A program made the translations under genes and the position numbers. 64,000 nt of DNA from Bugula neritina (taxonomy: Eukaryota > Bryozoa > Gymnolaemata > Cheilostomatida > Bugulidae): the NCBI GenBank assembly GCA_964035545.1, contig OZ037766.1, positions 4,689,722-4,753,721 on the forward strand. Reading direction: 5' to 3'. A model generated the notes under the pieces. The model saw only the letters and a program-made list of their open reading frames with translations. It did no database searches and was not told the origin of the DNA. Below are positions 59,803-64,000 of this stretch, one piece after another. Within the stretch, counting starts at the first letter, position 1. Each line of letters starts with the position of its first letter.

Positions 59803-60460
59803 AAAATTCAAATTTGTGAATATGATTAGGCTATACGTTTTCATTTTAAATGTATCCGAAACACTTTGTTTAATAGTTTTGTGGGGGCTGCTGGATTGTA
59901 ACTCAAAATGCTAACTCCAAACCGCAAAAGCCATAAAGTCAGTCTATTCTTCTACAATTAGAACTAATAGACAATGGCATTTATCATGAAAGATAGGCTG
60001 TCTGTATCTCTTGAATATTGGTGATATATTTGTTAGTGACATTTTTAGAGAACATCTATAAATATGATCACCAAACTATTAGTTATTAGTCAATTGGTGC
60101 CATTTCCCCAGCCGCTGTAAATTATTCAACCCACTCACTGACTAGTTATCTGACATGAGATTTTCAATAATCACATTAGGTGGTTATTCCAAACATATTT
60201 TATCAGACAAGTCGAACTATACTCGAAATCAAGGATAAGTTAAGTATATTATAAGCACATTTTATTATGATACAGCTTATCTCTCTATATTCTACATCAA
60301 GTCTAAATGAGTTATCTTTTCTAAATAGTGATAAGATCCCACTTAAAAATGCCATCACTGAAATTGCTTCATCACAAAAGAGCAAGTTAAATACTGGATT
60401 TATTACTCCTCAGTAAAATAGTGACTGTTACTAAATTGGGTATGATCTCTTGGTAAATAT
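59803..60460. other. Convergent intergenic region NCOA5/PX gene
   Basis: About 650 bases between two converging genes, AT-rich, with no gene recognised. On the minus strand AATAAA overlaps the PX gene stop codon (GAATAAATA at about 60456-60464), and a second AATAAA lies near 60257. Confidence 0.5.
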
Positions 60461-62835
60461 TTATTCAGTTAGAGTGAGATTATTAGAAGATAGGTAGTAG
60501 TGTTTTATGTTTGATTTTGAAAGTGGTTTACTGTAATAAATCTCTTCATCTGATGATTCACACTGGTCCAGCGTTTTGTTATCTTCTGTTAACTGACTTT
60601 CTGTTTCAGAATTTTCTTCTGGAAGATCTAGTGATCCTTCAATTAATTCATCAATAATATCAGAATTGTCTGAACTGTCTTCATAATGCGTTATACTGGG
60701 CTTATATGGTTTCAATGTACTGTCGTTCATTGTGCTGAGATTGGTCATGCTTGACCTTAAAATGTTAGAAAATTTGTCTAAATTTGAGCACCACATAGAC
60801 GATTCGTTTTGTTCAACTGTGGGGGAGACTGGTGACTCCAACTGATGACTCTCATCCATAGAAGTTTGTAGCATTAGTTCACCAATGCCAACGTCTAGAA
60901 AATAATCTTCATCATAAGCATCGTCGTCTGTTTCAGTACTACTGGTATCACCTTCATAATCGCCATCAGTGCTATGCCCATCTTGATTTTCGTCATCAAT
61001 TCCTTTGTCTTTAGAGCTAGATGTTTTTACAGCGTATTCATTTTCACATGGTTCATCGATAGAGTCTTCTCCAGTTAAGTCGATGCCAGAGTCAGCTTTT
61101 TCTGCTGGAGAATTATATTTACAAGGCTTTGGATCAGTGCATCGGGAATCAAAGAATGAAAGAACCAAGTTTGAATGGCGAACCTACAAAATGTTATTGA
61201 AAGTTAACCAACATAGAAGCTCGAAGACTTTACAATGATTTCTTGTTGCAGTGTTATAAATTGTCGAATGAATATGCCTGTAAAGTGTAAACCACTGGTA
61301 AAATTGTGATCATCTACAGTGAAAATTTTATTAGATTTCAGCACATTTTTTATAGGATGATTCGACTGCAAAAAAATTTTTCAAAAAATATATCTTACGA
61401 CCATTTTTAATGCATTAAATATAATATTGGCATTGTCCGTATAACCCGACCATAGCAAATTTTAAAGCATTATTACCCTTTCCGGCTGCTGCAAAAGATG
61501 GTACAAGTATTGATCTAACATTAGTTCTCTCTTTTCTGCTAGTGTTCGCTTGTCCTTGATGAATAAACTGGCAAAGCTTTCTCGTATACCTGGAATGAGC
61601 AACTCAATAATAGTATCTACTAATAGTCATGAGACAATATTTTTAAGTTGAAAAATGAAACTTGTTGCTTAAATAAAAAACATTACTGACGAATTTGCTT
61701 TCAAACACCTATTTTGATAAGTCCAGGCATTCTATCTTTGTAAAAAACATCCCCTCCAATGCAGCATTTAGAATTTGTCGAGCATTTAAATAGTTGTGTT
61801 CTATTATTTAATCATATGAATAGCAGCATTTAGGAGATTTCCATAATCTTTTTATTCCAGTCTTGAAATAATCATGAAATAGCTACTATATGTGCATCAA
61901 AACATCAACTAAGAAATTTTCTGCCTTTAGTAGTGAAAAATATTTTTTTCTAAATGTTTCTAAATTCTAATCTAAATCTAAATTTTCATGAAGTTATTCA
62001 TTGTTAAATCAAAAAGTTAAGAAGCCTACAAGTCTCAAACTTTCTTACAGCCAAACGAAGCATTCATTAGCTATTGTTTGTTTCAATGGCATATATAGTT
62101 ACAAAAGATCTAATTGTGATTAGAATCTTAATGAGTTGGCTGTTCTACACATGTTATGAGTGTTGCAGCAATAGACACAATGTACACTTTGTCAGATAAT
62201 CAAAAACATAAGAAAGCTGGGCTCGTCTAATACTACTGAGCCTGCTACTGCCACATCAGGCTAATTGTGTCTGAAAGGACTACAGATTTCCTTCATTCAA
62301 AGTTGGCCTCTTATTCACAGCCCAAGTGTTAAAGTACTGCATATGAAAACTATTTATTAAGCTAGCTAAAAGTATGTCAAAAAGTTTGAAACATGTTAAA
62401 GTAATGGTTTTGCCAAGGATTCGAAGCAACTATTCTCTTCTAGATCAAACTCATATTCTATACAATCTAAGAAGGGCTAATTCATGAACTACAACATTCA
62501 AGGATAAGATTCACTGCGCATAATTTCACGAATTCAATACCATCGGAGTAATGAGCATATTACGATTACAAAGTTTGAATTCTTAATTACTTACTAGTCT
62601 TGAGGTTGAGTTTTGAGTTTCGTAACTCTGGAAACAGCTTAATCAGTTCATTGTGGAAGTGCTGAAGCTCATTAAATTTCCTTTTTATGGAGACAGAGCG
62701 ATCATCTGTCCACTCTAAGTCAAGAACGTACATATACTCATTTTCGCCGTGTACTTTGGTAAATCCTGTACACCGAGCCACAGTCAATGCAAGGTTAGTC
62801 ACGGTGGTTGAGGTACAGGTGCTGCTGGCCGACAT
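60461..62835 (-). CDS. PX-domain protein with long acidic tail
   Basis: Predicted phosphoinositide-binding protein. Exons on the minus strand: 62835-62595, 61589-61477, 61183-60461; phases match and give 358 residues. The PX domain covers about residues 8-130: YMYVLDLEWTDDRSVSIKRKF carries the basic (R/K)(R/K)(F/Y) motif that contacts PI3P-type lipids, then FPELRN, and RELMLDQYLYHLLQQPE forms the C-terminal PX helices, ending in NLVLSFFDSR. The style is close to p47phox/TKS-type PX domains, but no SH3 domain follows. Instead there is a Ser/Asp/Glu-rich, probably disordered tail of about 220 residues with many acidic casein-kinase-2-like serines. The start is the ATG at 62835; an upstream in-frame TTG at 62865 is unlikely. 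The exact family is not recognised. Confidence 0.75.
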
Positions 62836-64000
62836 TGCTCTCACATTGTGATGCCAGCAGAACAACGCTTGCTGTCTGATTGTAAATTATGTTATTGTTA
62901 TTTACTAATTACCGGCTCCAAGTAATTGTTGTGAAAAGTTGACTGCTCACTAGAAAAACATGTAAGGCAGCAGAAGTTGTTTATACATCCATACAGTTCT
63001 CCCGAGACCGTTGTGGCTCTTGTTATCAGAAGGAATATTGTTGGATATAATGTATCAAGTTCGAACAAGAGAATTGACTGAATACGGTTGAGGCGTTAGC
63101 TTAGTTCTATTCTTTCTTCATGAATACTAAATATACACTCAGCTGCACGCTTCAACTAGCTTTTTGAATAGCAGAAGAATAATAAATGAAGGATTGGTTG
63201 GAAGCTAATAGAAGGGGCGGTGCTTATGAAGAGTGTCGGATTTGCTAGGACTATTTGCTCAGGCACAGTGTCTACATAACAGCTCCTTCCCTACATCATG
63301 CAATAATCACTACCTCTCAACCTCTCACTTGAATATGACAAAAGTTTAAGTAGAGCAAAACCACTACAATAATGTGATACTGTCTAAACTAACAGCTGAA
63401 GTATAAATTACACAATAACAAAATTATTGTAAGGGAAAGTTTAGTATTGTAATAATTGCTACCATTTGAAGCACAGAAATGTTACCTTTAAAGGAAATCG
63501 AATCAGTTTTAATGAATTTGTTATGCTTAAGTGTTGACAATTATCTTAATTAATTTTGTTGGACATGAAAATTTGTTTGAATTCGAATGAAATCAAAATT
63601 ATCTTGACAAAAATTGAGTGTAGCACAAAGATCTTAAGTCATTCAGTTATTAGTCAAGCTGCCCATAGATTGGTAGCTCCAGCCATTTAGCCAAACAATT
63701 ACATATTTTATATTAGGCTAAAGGTATTTCTGTTGAAAGGCAAGTAAACTTTAAAATACAAGCTTAAAAGGTCAAGTGGTAACATTTTTTACAAGACAGG
63801 TAATCATAAAATAAGAAATTGCCTATCCGATTCTATCAATTTGAAAAAGTCATTTGACTAAATTCTAAAGAGAATATCTTTGCATACGAGTTTTCTACAG
63901 AGAGAAATCATGCTCTTCAATCTGGAAGTGGGATGGCGAGATATTCAGGGTTTAAATCTGAAAGTAGTGCGGCAAGATATTCAGGGGTTAGCTGTTCAGA
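62836..64000. other. Upstream of PX gene, right window edge
   Basis: AT-rich sequence with no ORF or RNA gene recognised. A short direct repeat (CGAGATATTCAGGG / CAAGATATTCAGGG) is at about 63936 and 63973. Confidence 0.5.

Noticed and set aside
62836-62865. Upstream TTG start for the PX gene
   Set aside because: Non-ATG start; the ATG at 62835 precedes the PX domain at the expected distance.

Overview
The window is nuclear DNA from an animal. It is AT-rich and carries short-exon, intron-rich genes with GT-AG splice sites, a U2 snRNA gene, an initiator tRNA-Met gene, tRNA-derived SINE remnants and many micro- and minisatellites. All protein genes belong to metazoan or opisthokont families (SAFB, FOXK, an unconventional myosin, PEX26, NCOA5, a PX-domain protein). 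The intron density and lineage-divergent proteins suggest an invertebrate, perhaps an early-branching one such as a sponge; the sequence alone does not settle the species.

The left two thirds (1-42750) is a tandem segmental duplication of one block, SAFB - FOXK - myosin, all on the + strand. Copy A (1 to about 16583) holds an intact 3' part of SAFB (its 5' part lies left of the window), a complete FOXK gene (880 aa predicted) and a broken myosin. Copy B (about 19970 to 42750) holds a broken SAFB, only the last exon and 3'UTR of FOXK, and an intact myosin (about 961 aa predicted). Each gene therefore survives exactly once: the copies decayed reciprocally. The breaks can be read directly: an internal SAFB deletion that leaves a fused 35-bp intron, a nonsense codon at an SAFB exon end, a 5.7-kb deletion of FOXK, a 10.9-kb deletion of the 5' myosin exons in copy A, an 8-bp frameshift, loss of two internal exons, a nonsense codon before the IQ motif, and a missing last exon.

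Between the copies (16584-19970) lies about 3.4 kb with no recognisable gene, holding TA and CAA microsatellites, a degenerate minisatellite, an isolated TATA box and a tRNA-like relic. The initiator tRNA-Met gene sits inside a myosin intron of copy B, in a stretch deleted from copy A.

The right third holds single-copy genes: U2 snRNA (minus, 44308-44495), a long island of TACTAATAGT-type repeats (45100-46500), PEX26 (+, 47156-49793), a second repeat island with a perfect 59-bp palindrome (50815-50960), an NCOA5-like gene (+, 51793-59706) with RRM and CCCH domains ahead of the NCOA5 core, and a convergent PX-domain gene (minus, 60461-62835).

The genes do not form one pathway. SAFB, FOXK and NCOA5 are nuclear gene-expression factors, PEX26 is a peroxisomal import anchor, the myosin looks like a motor with damaged ATPase elements, and the PX protein is a probable membrane phosphoinositide binder. 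Exon coordinates were assigned by hand from splice signals and reading-frame phase; every multi-exon model given as intact closes in frame.
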